Shown here: positions 48,101 to 61,183 of the stretch, one piece after another | Position numbering within the stretch: the stretch's first letter is position 1 | Layout: the number at the start of each line of letters is the position of its first letter | From: Phylloscopus collybita | Lineage: Eukaryota; Chordata; Aves; Passeriformes; Phylloscopidae | NCBI GenBank assembly: GCA_027886175.1 | Contig: JAJNNQ010000003.1 | Coordinates: 4,751,501 to 4,815,500, forward strand | DNA: 64,000 nucleotides | Reading direction: 5' to 3' | Made by a program: the position numbers and the translations under genes | The notes under the pieces: generated by a model | Told to the model about the DNA's origin: nothing | Databases searched by the model: none | What the model saw: only the letters and a program-made list of their open reading frames with translations

Positions 48101-50785
48101 GCTGTTCTGTCTTGTACTGCTCTGAAGTGCTTCTCTTCCTTGTGATTTTTGTATTAGTAGAAGACAGTTCTTAATGGTGAAAAACAGCAGTTGTTTTTGA
48201 CTCTGCAAAAGTTGTGGTTTGATAGAAGTGACCTGACCTAAAGGAGAGCGGCTGCTGAAAGACATGACCTCATGATGTCCTCTCCACCCTTTGCATCATT
48301 TCCCACTGTTTCCTTTGCCTGGTGCTGGCATTTGCCTGACCCATTAGCCTGGTCAGGAAGGAAAAACTGATCTTCTGCCATTTAGTCTCAGCTCCCACAG
48401 TTCAGGAGCAAAAGAGAAGAGGGGGAGGTCAGGGGGAGGAAGAAATGAGTGTGATACTTCCACTTTAGTGGCATTAGCTCACAAACCTATTTATCCAGTC
48501 ACTAATTATGTACCCTGGTAGGAAAATGATGAACTAATGTGAGTTAGGAACATGAGCTGTGTGTTACAGAGGTTAGAATACAAGAAAGCACTTGTTAAAT
48601 TATTTTGTTCAGTTTACAGATGGTTTTAAGTGCCTGCTTTGCACTGCTTGTTGGGTGTGTGTGCCACAGGCTTTGGGTGGCTGTGAGGCATCATCACATG
48701 GACACCCCAGAAGAGAGTCTGGGACCCTCCTGTCTGTGAGACCCTTTCTATTGTTTCTTCTGCATCTTCTTTTGCTGTGGGGCTTTTGAAACCCAGCCCA
48801 TAAAGAAACAATCCATTATAATTATGTCACCTCAGGCTTCTTTCTGCTGTGAACTAGAACTGATCATCTGCTGAACTGCCCAGAAAGAAATGGAAAATGC
48901 AGATGCCTGAGGGGCACTTGAGCTGAGGAGGTGCTGGGCAGTCAGATGTCAATTCAGTCCTGTGGAGATCTACTGGCAGGACTGTGCCTTTTCTTTGAGT
49001 TATTTGGGGACCATTTAATTTATTTTCAATGAAAATTGCAGACACTTGTTGGGGATCAGTAAATTGTGAGGGGTGCACAAAGGGGTTATCCTTGGAGTCC
49101 CTGCTCCTCCCTGGCCCTCAGCTCAGGAGCTCTTGCACTAAAGGATGCTGTGTGGGGAGGAAATCTCTCCCTGATTTCAGAGCAATCTAAATTCTTCAAA
49201 AACAAAGGCCTCTCTTTCTGTTGTTTGTCTCCTTCTTCTGTCCAAATACCAGGGGAATCACAGTGTCTTTTGGACTTCAGAGAGCTTGGCACATTTTATT
49301 TCAAATCAGATGAGGAATGCCAGTTTGCCCTGCTCTAGATCTTCCTGCCTTGCTTGCAACTTGATCTGTGTGTTTTGTATTTTGCTGTGTCAGTGCATCC
49401 GTTCTACAGGAAACACTTGTAGCTTCTGTACCTGCAGCATTTTTCCACACTACAGGTCAGCTTTGCCACCTTGGGAGCTGTAACTGAGAGTGCACATCTT
49501 GGGCTAAAGCCTTGGGGTGGATGCTGTGATGGGCATCCTGCATCTTCACAGGCTGACCATAGCTGAGGGTCTGGTAACCATAAAAATCCCTTTTTCTTGG
49601 TCTGTGCATGAGGCAGAGAAGAAACACAGAAGAACTATATTGGTGCTTAAGTATAAACACATGTATTGTCTGTGGAGGTAGTGGGTTTTACCCAAGAGCT
49701 TTATAAAAATTAGAAATTTTGGAATTTCCAGTTTGGGAAGCCAAGTGGGAATTTTGTCTCCTGGATGTTTCTGTTTGTCCTTGAATGAGGGCATCTCAAA
49801 AATACACATCCAAATAGGTTTGCATATCTGGGAATTAATTTTTCTTTCCACCTGACTCTTTCCCCTTTTCTTTTTGAAATTTTTGCTACAGCCTGAAAAC
49901 TGAAAGTCTTGTTGGCCTCTAAGTGTCTCCTTGAAACCGGGGTGGGGTTTTTTGTGTCCTTTTTCTCAGTGTCAAGTATCACCATCAGCTTCATTTCACT
50001 ACTGCACATGCCTTCCTATCCTGTTAACCATTGTGCTGTACCTGCTGGAAGCGGAGGGTTTTGTTACCTGCAGACAAAGAGAGGCTCCTTCGAGGTGTCT
50101 GCCAGCAGCAGGACCCAGCTCCCCACCTGGCCTTGCACACAAAGGGCCACTGTCCTCAGGGTTTGTAGCTGCACAAAGTCTGAAAGCTGAGCCCTGGGGG
50201 GAAAACTGACACAAATTCTGCGTTCGCATTGCAGGCTGGCGGTTTCAAAGGTGCTGCACCTGCAGCCTGGTTTAAGACATTATTGTAATTATTACTATCT
50301 CAGTAGGCTTAAGACTTGGTATTTTGTGTTTGAAATGACTTCCTAAGAGGGAATGTGTTTGGTCTAACATCAGCCTCAGATGTGACAAGAGGGAGGCAGT
50401 AAGCAGAAACTGTAACCTGGAGCACTGGGATGTTCCCTTGACTTTCAGTTAGTCTGTGAGCAGTGATAATCGTTTATTGATTTCCATTCTGGGATTTATC
50501 AAGACGAGGAGGATGATCATATTTTCCCTTACTTAAGCCTTAAGTTGAAGCCTGAGGTGGTGATAACTTCTCAGGCTCTCGTGTGCTTATGCTAAAACCT
50601 TGGTCAGCACTACCCTTGCTCTCAGCCAAGGCTGCTGAAGAGACACTTGGCACATCTCTGTTGTTACCAGCGGGCAGTTGCCCTAATGCCAGAATACATT
50701 GCGATTTCCAGTGAAAAATACGTACATGGCAGGGAGAAACAATTTATTTTGACATTCCTTGAAGCACAAACAGCTGCTCTCAACC

Positions 50786-50809
<24 letters not shown>
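50786..50809. repeat. Poly-T tract (T24)
   Basis: Twenty-four consecutive T ending in AAATTTTAAAA. No retrocopy recognised in the adjoining sequence. Confidence 0.95.
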
Positions 50810-50814
<5 letters not shown>

Positions 50815-50816
<2 letters not shown>

Positions 50817-51290
50817 AAAAGCACGGTGGCATCTCCCTGGATAATCAGAATTACAGCTGAGCACGAACAGCAGGGCATAGTTCTGCACGGAGTAACTCAG
50901 CGAAGTGTTGCAACACAGATTATCCGATGTGAAACAGCTGTCCTCGTTGCTAATAGAGCAATTTGACAAAACACCAACATGGCTTTTTCCCACAATAACA
51001 GATGTGTGGAGCAGGCTGCCACCCCCTCCCCAGATTGCCAGCATCTGTGCGTCATGTCATGCTCCGAGGTGCGGCGTGGCCGTGGCGCCTGCCAGAGTGG
51101 ATGCATTGATTTGATCCCTGCGATGGAAATAGTTGTGTTGTGACGAATCGGGACCCAACTGGAAAATTTTAACGGCTTGGGAGAAAAAGCTTTCTGCCTT
51201 GCTATTGCTTATTACTTAATAAGAACGTTTTGTGGATGCAAATGGGTTGTAGCTTCCCAGCGCGCGCCAAGCACATCTGAACTTCCTGCT
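50815..51290. promoter_or_regulatory. Candidate conserved non-coding block (intron 3)
   Basis: About 475 bp of unique sequence with many retained CpGs in an otherwise CpG-poor intron (GCACGGTGG, TATCCGATG, CTCCGAGGTGCGGCGTGGCC, CAGCGCGCGCC). It carries a perfect octamer ATGCAAAT at 51236-51243 and an E-box-like CAGATG near 51000. Such a mixture is typical of developmental enhancers. No coding similarity was found in any frame; the short open frames here are unrelated to known families as far as I can see. Confidence 0.35.
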
Positions 51291-51886
51291 TTTTTCCTTA
51301 CTGTCAGCAGATAAACAGGCAGTAAAGGATTTGTAGTCCACTCTCCACCTCTCAGGTTCTCCCTGAGAACAGTGGAGGTGTTGCCTGGCTTGCAGATGGA
51401 AAAATACATATTACAGCCAAATAACTTGAGGTTGTGGACAGTGAGAGTCCGTTTCCCTTCCCTCTCCGCTTAGATAAGTCAATTTGTTTATTCCATGTTT
51501 AAGTTCTCAATAGAAGCACCTGCGATTACAATAACTTGTTTACAATTAAACTACTATATCATAGGGGCCTAAGCACACTGAGTAGAATCAGAAAGCTTTT
51601 ATTGCCTTTGGGAGGTCATTGGCCTCTGGAATAAGAGGAAGGGAGGAGGGAAAGCAGCAGGGACTGTGTGGGGAGCTGGGGAAGACACGTGGCTTCAGAC
51701 AGTTCAGAAATAGAGCTTTGATTTATTTCTGTTATTTGTTAAAAATATCAAACAGTCCTCCTTGTTGAAATGCAAGGTATTGAATAGCAGAATGTGATCA
51801 CAGTTACCTTTTTTAGAAGATAGGATACTTTTCTGTGCGCATCAAAGCCCAGAGATGATAATTCCATTTCTCATGTCCCTGCAGTA

Positions 51887-51907
51887 TTTTTTTTTTTTTT
51901 TTTTTTT
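51887..51907. repeat. Poly-T tract (T21)
   Basis: Twenty-one consecutive T. Simple sequence. Confidence 0.93.
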
Positions 51908-54705
51908 CATCTGACTAACATCCTGAGAGTTGCTCAATTTCTCAGATTTTTGAGTTCAGGAGAGATTTCTCAGATATTTGGTTTTCATGTCTTAGAAGCA
52001 AGTCATTTCCAATCCCTGTTTTTGTATTAGCCTACTAATAGTTGTCAGTAAGTATTTCACTGGAAAGAAATGAAGAGCACAGAAGGTGAGAAATCCGAAG
52101 AATCTGAGAAATCCCGTGGAAGCTGAAAATGAAATAACTGTGAGACAGTTTTACTTCAGGTACACATGTTAGTCTGATGAGTGTGATCAAAGACTTTCGG
52201 TGTTTCATGTAACTCCAGGCAGTCACGGGGTTCCCCTCGATTCCCTCCAAAACAGGAAGGGTGCATTCATTGAACAATCAGAAGCATGGACAAGGCTGTT
52301 CATGGGCACCTCAGCATCTGAAAATTTGGTGGGATGGATCTGGATTAAGGCTTTTACAAGGAGCTGGTTTGTGTGAAGCTGGTGGAGATGCTCAGTCCTT
52401 GCTCTTTTGGCACAAACTGGGGAGCACAGCCAGGAGGAGGTGCAGCCACTGCTCTAGACACAGGCACTTCATTTTCTAGAGATTAAACACAACACAGTTA
52501 AGGTGTAAAGCAAGTTCCTTTCACATGCTGATAATTTTGAGGGCTTTTGGTCGCATGTAGTTTTACAAAAAAGTCCCTTCTTAGTTACTTGGGAAAAAAA
52601 AAAAAAGCTCTTGAGAGTGCAAAGAGCTTTCCAACGTGGACTTCTTGGGCAGCCCAGCTCTTGCTGAAAGACCCATTTTGCGTACAAAGGCAGCAGTTTT
52701 AGGCAATCACAGCACATGGGCACTGTGCTGGTGGGATGCTGGGGAATGCCAGGAGTAAATGCTCCCGTGGCTCTGGGAGATGAGCAGAACAACACCCAGG
52801 CAGAGCCCTCAGCAGATCAAACACGGTGCCTGCTTTCATCACAGCAGCCCAGATCACTATCCTTAGCCAGACATGCTCTTGGCACAGGAATGCAAAAGCT
52901 CTTGTCACAAGGGAGGCTGAAAGAAAGTGTCTTTCAGCGTGGTCGTTTTCCCCTCACCTTGAGCTTTTTCAGCAGATGTTAATAAAGCTGTAATAAAGCA
53001 AATATTTGTTAATAAAGAAATCCTTAACTTGATACTTGGAAGCAAAAATTATGTGAAAATATTTTTCTGGTTATTCCTGCTTGCAGGTTTTATAACGTAA
53101 ATTATTTTTTAGTGTTCAGGTTGCCAGGATAGCTCGCCGCATTCCTTCAGTAACGTGGCAAAAATGTGTCCTTCAAACTTGTTAACCAACCCTAGGCTTC
53201 ACAAACACCACTGGGGAGACAAAAGTCTGTTGTTCTGAAACAGGACAATATCAAACAACCCATTCATTTTAAAGTTAGCCAGAGAAAGTAGGGAATGCCT
53301 GCAGGTGGTCTTTCATGTTTTGGTCTAGAGACCTGATTTCAAAAAGCAATATGAGTCAGCTGGACCAGCCTTGATGGCAAATCCATACCGCAGGTGATGC
53401 CCTGAGTCCACTGACTGCTGGGATTAACATATTTCCCTTAGACCTCCCTCCTTCACAGCGTTGTCTACATTTTGAATGCATACAAAGTTTAATGGGAGAG
53501 CGTGTGCAGCTGGGAAGCAACATCTGTGATGATCTAGTGTTTTCTTCTGATGTCCAGCTGATGCAAATCAATGCATAGCTATGGTTCTCTTACTGTTGAC
53601 TTACTATCCACAGGAGTCCTCGGGAGCTGAAGGCTTTATTTTCTTTAAAAATCTAGCTGTTTCTTACATAAGTTTTTTTAAACTTTGTTTAGGGTTTTGT
53701 CTACTGCCTGTGTTTTGTTTCAGCCTCCTAATAAGATTATTTAAATATAACATCCTGACTGTTCTAGGACAATGTTCTTAGAAAAAAAAACCCAAAAAGT
53801 TTAACATAGACAGTCGTGAACTAGAAAATCCATATTTTCCTCTATTATTCTGCCAAATGTTTTGTGCATTTCCTTTTAAAGTATAAAAATTCATAGAGTA
53901 ACAGTTGCTTGACTTGGAGTGTAATCTGGTAATGAGATTGTTAATGACACAATGATATTAAAAGACTGCAGCAATTAACTCCTTTTATTACTCGTCTGGT
54001 GTTTTCTTGTGTTAAGGACATGGGGTTCCTTAAATAAACCTCTGAAACTACTTTCTTCTTTCCCAGTGAGATTGATGTCTACAACTCCTCATCATGTTGA
54101 GTCTCTAACCTGCTAATGCATCATGATATGTATCCCTGATTGGTTCACAATACAAAGTAGAAGACTGAAAAGCATGTTTATAGATTCATGCAAGTATTAA
54201 AAATCAAGGACTGTGGTTTGCATTGAAGGAAAAATGCATTTGTTAAGTCCAATATCAGAATACCAGACATTCACTTAACATTTGTGGGTTTATTTACACC
54301 TTTGATTTTCCTTTTCCTTTAGTAGCTTGTTATAACCTTAAAAAAAGGAAAATTTTCGTAACTCTGTGCCAACAAATAATTTGTTAGAGACTGACCTAAA
54401 TCATTAGATCAAAGGAGTAGAAAATGAACTTGTTGGTGGAGTGCCTCAGTTTGTCTTGTTGGTTCAAGATTTCTTGTGTTTTGTGAAGGAAAGCTGAAAA
54501 GAGAGACTGTATCAACAATTATAATGTTTTACATGCAGTATGTGGGTGTGGATGAGCAGGCCACAAGGTTGGTTGCATACTATATTTAAAAAAATATAAA
54601 AATCTTTTAATTGTACTGAACTAGTCTGTATAACAGCCTTGCAAGAGGTCATGGGTTGAGAGCTCCATTTCTCTTTAATGATGCAGTAAATGGATGTTGT
54701 GTTAA

Positions 54706-54895
54706 GATCAGGGAATGGTTTTGGGTTGGAAGAGACCTTAAAGATTATCTTGTTCCTCCCTGCCATGGAGAGGGACACCTTCCACCAGACCAGGTTGCTC
54801 CAAGCCCTGTCCAACCTGGCCTTGGACACTTCCAGGAGTCCAGGGGCATCCACAGCTTCTCTGGGCTGTTTCAGTGCCTCATCACCCAGCAAAGG
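54706..54895 (-). mobile_element. CR1 LINE 3' fragment, antisense
   Basis: A degraded terminal repeat (GATCAGGGAATGG) is followed by the CR1 3' blocks in reverse complement: GGGTTGGAAGAGACCTTAAA, AGGGACACCTTCCACCAGAC, CTGTCCAACCTGGCCTTGGA, CATCCACAGCTTCTCTGGGC and CAGTGCCTCATCACCC. About 190 bp are left. It is 5'-truncated and inactive. Confidence 0.93.
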
Positions 54896-57079
54896 TACTG
54901 TGTAATGTCTAAGCCAAGAGAAAGGTATTTTTCTATGGTACAATTTTATGTATTTACCATAGCAGATTATATGTTATGCTAATGGTGATTTCAGTCTCAT
55001 AGACCCTAATCACTGCATCTGAAAAACATCACTTATTCACTTAGACTCCTGTCATGTGGTTTTGATACCTGTGGGGATTCACCCTCCTGGTGAAGGGGGG
55101 AGAACAAGTTTTTGTAGCCTTTATTTGTGCAAGTCAAAATTTACAAACATTAGTTATGTATGAAGCAATTCTGTCTTCAGCAATCGGTTTGGTTGAATGA
55201 GAAGTTAATTCATGTGCAAGCTCTTTGATAATCAGTAATAATATTCATCCTTCTAAAATAAGAATTTAGAAATAGTACTAAAAGTGTTAAGGCTTCTTCT
55301 CCACTTTCTTTGTCTGTTAATGCTGTTAACTTTCAGTTTTCAAATCTGCTTCCAACCTCAGGCTGTTAGTTGAGTTTCGTGACAGTGCTGTGTAAAATTG
55401 TGTTCTCACTTTCCAATTTCTTTGGGTGAGTAGTGAAAATTAAGGATATCAGTTCATCTGTGTAGGGAGATTGTTTATAAAACTCTTAGGCATGTTTTAT
55501 GTCTGCTTAGGGTGACTCCAAAAATAGCACATCCTGCCTGTGTGCCAGTGGACCCACTTGCCTGTCTGTGCCCTGGCAGTGTAGGAGATGCTGCAGACTG
55601 CTTGAAATTGGTTGTAACTCCTCTTTTGTGAGCTTATGAAATCAAACATAAAACTGTGCCTTAACTGCACCTGTTTCACTGGGTGTGTTATCTGCAATGA
55701 CATATTGCAAAGATGTCTTAGCAGGGTTCACATTACCTGAAATCTGAGCTGATTATTAGATACTGCAAGACAAGCCAGGTTAAAGTATAATTTTAGCTGC
55801 TGCTGTAATAGTGAGTGACCCAGAAAGATTTTCTAAAATCTGAACCTCTTGATGGTTTTCCACGTTGTCTTTGTAATCCTGCATGTAGTATTATCTGTTT
55901 AGCTTTCATTTCTTGTCACGGTTTTGATTTTGGGACAGTGCTTTTAATTTTTTTTCAATCTGCACCTAGTATGGAATATATAGATTGCCATGAAAATAAT
56001 GTCATGTTAATTAAAACAAGGGAGCTTGAATACCTATTGACCTCAGGTTTCTGAGACTTCAGATTTTTCTCTTTCATTAAACACCTCTCCGTGTAAGTAA
56101 TAATGTAATGTATTGTGCCTTAGAACAGCTTGAATATATGGATTATTTTGGTAAACCTCACTTGCAGGCATTTCATACCAAATCCAAACTGGGACCAGTC
56201 TCTTTCCATTGCACTCCAGTTAGACATCACACCTGCTGGCTGCTTCAGCTGGGAATGCAGAGCACAGTGGGCTGTGATCAGAGAATTGATCAGTTCCTGC
56301 TTCTCCACAAGACTATGCCCACCTGTGCCCAGTGCAGCCTTTCTCTTGTATCATAACTTGCTCTGTATCTCACAGACCTTTTGAATATAGTTTAGAGACA
56401 GAAGTTGTTTTGCCTGGTGTGATATTTGGGGACTGATCTCAAGGTGAGGGCTTGTGTGCAACATGGGCGAGAGGTGATGGAGCTCTTGGTCCCTCCTGGC
56501 ACAGAGGGGACCTCAGATGTTTCACTTCCCAGGGTACAATTAAATAACTTTAGAAAAAGGTGCTGGTACCACCTCACTTCTGCCTGGGAGCAGTTCTGTA
56601 GTGACTGAGCCAGCTTTATTTGAGAACCCAGGTGAAATTGGTACAGCTGGTGGCTGATCAGAGAGAATGCTCTGCCCTAGCAAGAAAGTCAATGGCAAAA
56701 AAAAATGTTCCTGGTTTCTCTTTCCAGCTGGGTCACTGGTCACAGTGGAAACCACGATAGATGGGAGTCTTTTCACCCAGTTAATAGCAGTTGTGAGAAT
56801 TAGTGCACATTCAAGCTTTTATTAATAGAGCAGGCATTTCCACTTCATGTGCTCTGTTATTTTGCTGTGCAGTGGAATCTGTTGATTTCAAAACTTTTCA
56901 GACCATCCATTTCACAATGTTTTATCTACACGGCCTCATATCATTATTCTTGCAGTTACTTTTGCCCTGATGCTGAAATGATAGTGCTCAAACATCCAAG
57001 GAATTCTAAACATGGAGTGGGGACAGTTTCTAGGAAGAGCACTCTTGCCACGATTTCTGTAAAAGCAAAAATTCCTTAG

Positions 57080-57400
57080 ATATTTACATAATTGTCGTAA
57101 TAATTTGCATAAAATCTCCTCTGAATTCTGAAATGAGCATTTAAAATAAATGCCAAAATACCCTTTTATTTACCAAAGAGACGAGGTGTTTGGTAACCAA
57201 TCTGTAATTACAAAAGGGCACTGAAGTGAGGCTGCTGAATATTTAATTTGCTTAATGTACAACTGCCACTGTTAATAGCTTTGACACAACTAAAAGCTTT
57301 GCTCATTCAAAAGGCAACAATTAATAAACAAGATTAATTTTTAAATTAATTATTTATTTACCAGAGGAAAAGCCTTTTTGTCCTTTTAAAAAAATAGGTA
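57080..57400. promoter_or_regulatory. Candidate AT-rich conserved non-coding block (intron 3)
   Basis: AT-rich unique sequence with a perfect reverse octamer ATTTGCAT at 57103-57110 and repeated homeodomain cores (CTGTAATTAC, AATTAATAAAC, GATTAATTTTTAAATTAATT). No coding or repeat signature. The density of POU/homeodomain words suggests a possible enhancer, but AT-rich DNA yields such words by chance. Confidence 0.22.
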
Positions 57401-60329
57401 GACAATTACCTCCTTGGTGGGGATACACAGAAGTAAGTAGGCGTCTTCAGAAGGTGTTTGCATACTGATTTCCATTTTTATAAAGTAAAAGTGATTTAAT
57501 ATAAACAGAATTTAGGGGGAATAATTTAGCTTTAAATTATTTTCTTATATAAAAACACATTTATGTATTCTTTGGTTCCACTTGCAGGAAGAGTACCGCT
57601 GAGGATGAGAGGCCTGAAAATTCAGCTGTTCTTTTTGTGTGTGTGTGGGTGATTTTGTTTTGGTTTGGGGTTTCTTTTTGGGGGGGAGTTTTTTAATGTT
57701 TGAAAAAAGCATCATCAGTTCTAACCACTTTTTGTGAGCAGCTCCTTGGGTGATTTTATTGTTTGTTTGCTTTTCTCCCCCTCTGAAGATGCCTTTCCCA
57801 GGGGCCTTTGGCAGGATGGAGACATCCCACAAAGATGCCATAAAACAGCACCTGGGGGATTTTTGGCCCTGGTGTTTTGCCCTTTGCAGGCAGCTTTGTC
57901 ACCGAGATGACTCTGACATCCAGCAGCTTCTGAGATTTGCCTGTCATACTTTTACCAGGTGGCGTTGGAAATCTTCCTGCTGCTGCATGTGCAGAATTTT
58001 TGCAAATCATTCACTCTGTCCCATATCTCAGGAAAAACAGGAAACCTAACAGAAGGGTTTTGTAATTAAAAATCAAATATTTTTGACATGTGTTAAATAT
58101 TCTTGCTCAGCAAAGTAATTGTCCTTTACAGGGCTCTCCCATCTGGAATAGGGATGGACATGGATATCACAGCTTAGTGCTAACCCAGGATAGACAACTG
58201 TTGGTAACTTCAGACATTTTATGATTAAAAGATATAGTATTACCTTTTAAAACAGCACTCTTATGGAACTTCTGCTTAACAGAACCAAAAATCATCATCT
58301 TATGCCTAGTCTGAGCCACAAAACAGTAGAATCCTGAATTTGGAGAAACTGCTGATCAAAGACTCATTTCCAAATTTGTTTGAGCTGTGCTTGTCTTGTG
58401 ACACTTGAGAGGGGGGTTGGTTTGTTGGAGTGACTGGAAGTCTGAATGCCTGGTTTATTTAGTAACCACTGACCCAGCAAACATTCCCAGTAGTCAGATG
58501 AAGCCAGTGCCTCTTCTGGTGCAGCCTGTGTGTGCAGGGGGAACCTTGTACCACTGGGGTGGGAACATTTTTGGGGGGTAGAAGGTGCCTCAGTGCAGTC
58601 AGAACACTTTCCAAGTCTGGAGGATTTTAAAATCCTGCAATCACTTAAAGCACCTCTTCTCCTAAAGTAAAGAGTCCTCATAAAATTATGATGGAAGTAA
58701 AATTTCAGACCTTTAAGTTAAGGGCTGTTTGTGCGTTAGTCCACCAGGATGAGCTTGCACTGTGTTGGAAATGTTTCCAAACATTAAGAAACTTGGGTAT
58801 AGAAAAATGCATCTTTATATACAGGAGTAATTGAACAAATGTTATTGGGATCACTCTCAAAAGTGGTTGGTTTTTCACATTTTTGTTGCCAAACTCTTAA
58901 ACCCTCTGGGTCTTCTTAGTCTGGTCTCTATCCATTGTGTGAAATCTCATTTACATTGTAGTACATAATGTTAATGTACAACCTTCATGTTGTAATACAG
59001 ACTTGTTTGGTTGATCCAGTTGTTGAGGACCTCAATAACAAGTGAAGTATTTCTGGGGAATGCGAAATATTTGTGTGATGTTGATGGAGAAAATCCCCTT
59101 TATTTAGTGGTTGTAGCAACTCTTAGCAAAGCCCACTCCTCCCCAGCCCTGCAGGATGGTTTCTCCAGCTGTTTCCTGAGCTGTGAGTGCTCCAGTGATG
59201 CTCAGGGAGAAGAGGATGAACACAGCCACAGCATGGGCAGGGCTCCTGGATGGAGGTTTGCAGCCTGTGGCACATGGGTCCCACTCCTGGTGGTGTTCTC
59301 CTGCCACCTGCAAACTGTTCCTGGCTATCAGCTGTTATTTGTTCAAGAGATTTCTTTATCATTTGGACTCTGCTTATTACTCAAATTGGTACATGGCAAA
59401 ACATGGCCTGTAAGATTAGTTTTGATCATTTTATAATACAAATTCCTTCAACATCTCTAGAGTTGTGCCTGATTTACTGCAGCGTGGTCAGTCCCCAGAT
59501 GGTAGAGCATGGTTCCCTAAAGCCCTGAAATTATCTGATTATAATGATTTTAATGCTGATCATGAGTAGCAGTGGTACAAAGTATCCAGCTATACTTTCG
59601 AGAGCTTAAAAAGATCTTTCTTAATAGGCTTTCTTACTGGCAGTCTTAAAATCAAATAAAGCAAAAACAGTTTCACTGTTCAAAGATGAATGCAGGCTGG
59701 GTAATTTTTATCCAGTGGACTTCATTAAATAACTGTGTGCTGTTTGATCATATCAACAATGACCTACCAGATTTAGGAGCTCTTGCTAATAGCAGGAGTA
59801 TTTAGAGGCAATTCTTTCAAGAGAAAAGTTGCTTTGCCCACACTGTTTACCCTACATCAGAGGAAAACTGAGAAGGTAGCAGGATTAAAGTTGCAAAAAT
59901 GAAATATCTCAAAAATTCTTAGACTTTCCTTGGTACTCTGGTGCATTCCTGTCTTTTTGTATAAATAATTCACACAGTATTAGCAAGTGTTGAAACAAAT
60001 TGTGGCAGGAGAAATTTCCAGGTGTTTTCTACCTGATATTCCTCACATTCTTTTCATGCCTGGTGGGTTCATAAGAAACTGGCTGCCATGGAGTAATTAA
60101 CAGACCGTAACTCACTTCACAGACATGAGTAGAAACCTTGTATTGTGTAAACTTTCCTCATTATTATGGTACATTTCATGCTGTTTGCATGTCTTTGTTT
60201 TTTAATTCTTGTATTTTTAAGAAGCTTTTGTAGGCAGCACTCTCCAGGCTTATGTGCAGCATTAACACGTTTCCTGCAGAATTAAATCAGAATTATTTAG
60301 GTTAGATGGATCTCCGAAGGCCATCCACA

Positions 60330-60585
60330 AAGCCAAGCAGAGCAGGTGCTCAGGGACTTCTCCAGCTGAGTCTTGAACATCTCCAAGGATGGGAATTCCA
60401 CAGCCTCCTTGGGCAATCTATCATTTGATCACACTCATGATGAGTGAATAAAAAAAAAGAATAAAAGTCCTCCTTATATGTGATTGCAATTTCACATCTT
60501 TGAGTGTCTTTTGCCTCTCATCATAGTGCTGTGCACTTTGGTAAAGAGTCTGACTCCATCTACTCCATATCCTCAGTAGTAGTGG
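60330..60585 (-). mobile_element. Old CR1 LINE fragment, antisense
   Basis: A more diverged CR1 piece lacking the 3' terminal repeat. Recognisable in order are AGAGCAGGTGCTCAGGGAC, TCTTGAACATCTCCAAGGAT, CCACAGCCTCCTTGGGCAA, AAAAGTCCTCCTTATATG, CTTTTGCCTCTCATCATAG and AAAGAGTCTGACTCCATC. These correspond to the internal 3' portion of an older avian CR1 subfamily in reverse complement. A poly-A-like interruption (60451-60465) sits where the family normally reads CACAGTAAAGAA. Confidence 0.75.
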
Positions 60586-61136
60586 GTTTTCCTTTAGTTT
60601 CAAAAGCTATTTTCTCCATCTGGACAAAAGCAGAATGGGTAGTTAAGCCCCAGGCTGCATTTCCTTGAAGACCTTTCTGAAGTTATACATCACAAATTCC
60701 CAGCTTGATGTTTTGAAGGTGGGGGTTGGAATGTGGGTGGTTTTCCATTCCAGTTACAGCTGATCTGCTTCTGTCCATAAATATTCAACAATTCCATTCA
60801 AGAATATTTTTAAAATGCTTTCCACTTAGCAGCATTGGGCATTTTGTGTTCTCAAACTTTTAATTTGGCAGGTCGGGTTCAGACGCCTACCCAGAACTGT
60901 CGGCAAGGCTGCAGATTAAATTAAGGTGTAATGACCTGGCAGAAACTCCTGCTCTGTTCTGCTGGGGCATCTGCCCAGTGCCAGATGCATTTGGTAACTA
61001 ATGGCTTCTCTGTGTCGTTCTGCCCCATGGAGACTGGGATTCTGTGGTGTTCAAACTGCAAGGTGAATTGGAGGAAAGTTTCCAAGAGTTCACCAAAGAT
61101 CACGTGCTTTTCAAGAGTGTGCTGTTCTTTCACCAA

Positions 61137-61183
61137 ACCAAGCTTGTTTATTGCTTACAAACCAAGCTTGTTTATTGCTTACA
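61137..61183. repeat. Tandem duplication, 2 x 24 bp
   Basis: Two adjacent copies, each starting ACCAAGCTTGTTTATTGCTT. The first is 61137-61160 and the second 61161-61183, identical over 23 bp. Likely recent slippage. Confidence 0.95.
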
